DNA of 64,000 nucleotides, taken from positions 1,614,956-1,678,955 of the forward strand of contig JACAXG010000166.1 in assembly GCA_018881555.1 (NCBI GenBank). The letters run 5' to 3'. Within the stretch, counting starts at the first letter, position 1; the number at the start of each line of letters is the position of its first letter. Source of the stretch: Amblyornis subalaris (lineage: Eukaryota > Chordata > Aves > Passeriformes > Ptilonorhynchidae). The notes beneath the pieces were generated by a model, which had not been told where the DNA came from, searched no databases, and was given only the letters and a program-made list of their open reading frames with translations. A program made the translations under genes and the position numbers. Shown piece after piece: positions 63,986-64,000 of this stretch.

Positions 63986-64000
63986 CAGGTGAATAACTCA
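63986..64000 (+). CDS. possible start of next exon, cut by window end
   Basis: A strong pyrimidine tract (TACTTTTTCTCTTTCCAGCAG) ends in two adjacent AGs. Splicing at the first gives an exon starting Q-V-N-N-S, at the second V-N-N-S. Both keep the phase left by the exon ending at 63166. Only 12-15 coding bases are inside the window. Confidence 0.35.

Noticed and set aside
1..64000. CRISPR arrays, bacterial operons, tRNA or rRNA genes
   Set aside because: None seen. Splice sites, CR1 and LTR sequences show that this is vertebrate nuclear DNA, where CRISPR arrays and operons are not expected.

Overview
The window reads as nuclear DNA from a bird, most likely a songbird (passerine). Support comes from a near full-length CR1 LINE, a solo LTR of the TG...CA endogenous-retrovirus type, and exons of the MROH (maestro heat-like repeat) family, which I know to be expanded in bird genomes. 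Genes are sparse. Most of the window is AT-rich, non-coding intergenic or intronic DNA, and nearly all short open frames in it are chance.

Layout. (1) 1-17863: AT-rich DNA with no convincing gene; it holds one strong but unproven splice-acceptor context near 5110 and a 22-bp palindrome beside a CTCF-like motif near 10.8 kb. (2) 17864-19316: a probable solo LTR with TATA-like and polyadenylation motifs and imperfect 5-bp flanking repeats. (3) 19317-36100: AT-rich; a CTCF-like motif near 21.2 kb and a homeodomain-site-rich stretch around 22.6-22.9 kb containing a 19-bp palindrome of two opposed NKX2-like sites. (4) 36.1-41 kb: a small CR1 tail relic, a pyrimidine-biased GC-richer block near 37 kb, and a CpG-containing patch (40.1-40.8 kb) that abuts a possible 24-nt minus-strand microexon. 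(5) 44579-48822: a near full-length CR1 on the minus strand with decayed ORF1 (coiled coil plus SGNH esterase) and ORF2 (endonuclease plus reverse transcriptase). Its 5' end directly abuts a second, truncated CR1 piece (48827-49497). (6) 49500-53640: a GC-rich island containing minisatellites, an unidentified coding-like segment, a possible promoter, an eight-unit ~65-bp tandem array, and four cleanly spliced 5' exons of an MROH gene on the plus strand. The MROH gene stops abruptly at about 53.64 kb where AT-rich DNA resumes. (7) 53640-64000: AT-rich DNA with an AAT/ATT hairpin-prone microsatellite, then a probable plus-strand exon at 63084-63166 and a splice acceptor 12-15 nt from the window's right edge, suggesting that an unidentified gene runs off the right end.

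The genes do not form a pathway. The main story is structural: an AT-rich region carries a GC-rich block with a truncated member of a multicopy gene family, bordered by CR1 sequence. That pattern is typical of segmental duplication or transposition of MROH copies. No evidence could be computed here; family assignments rest on recognising protein motifs by eye.
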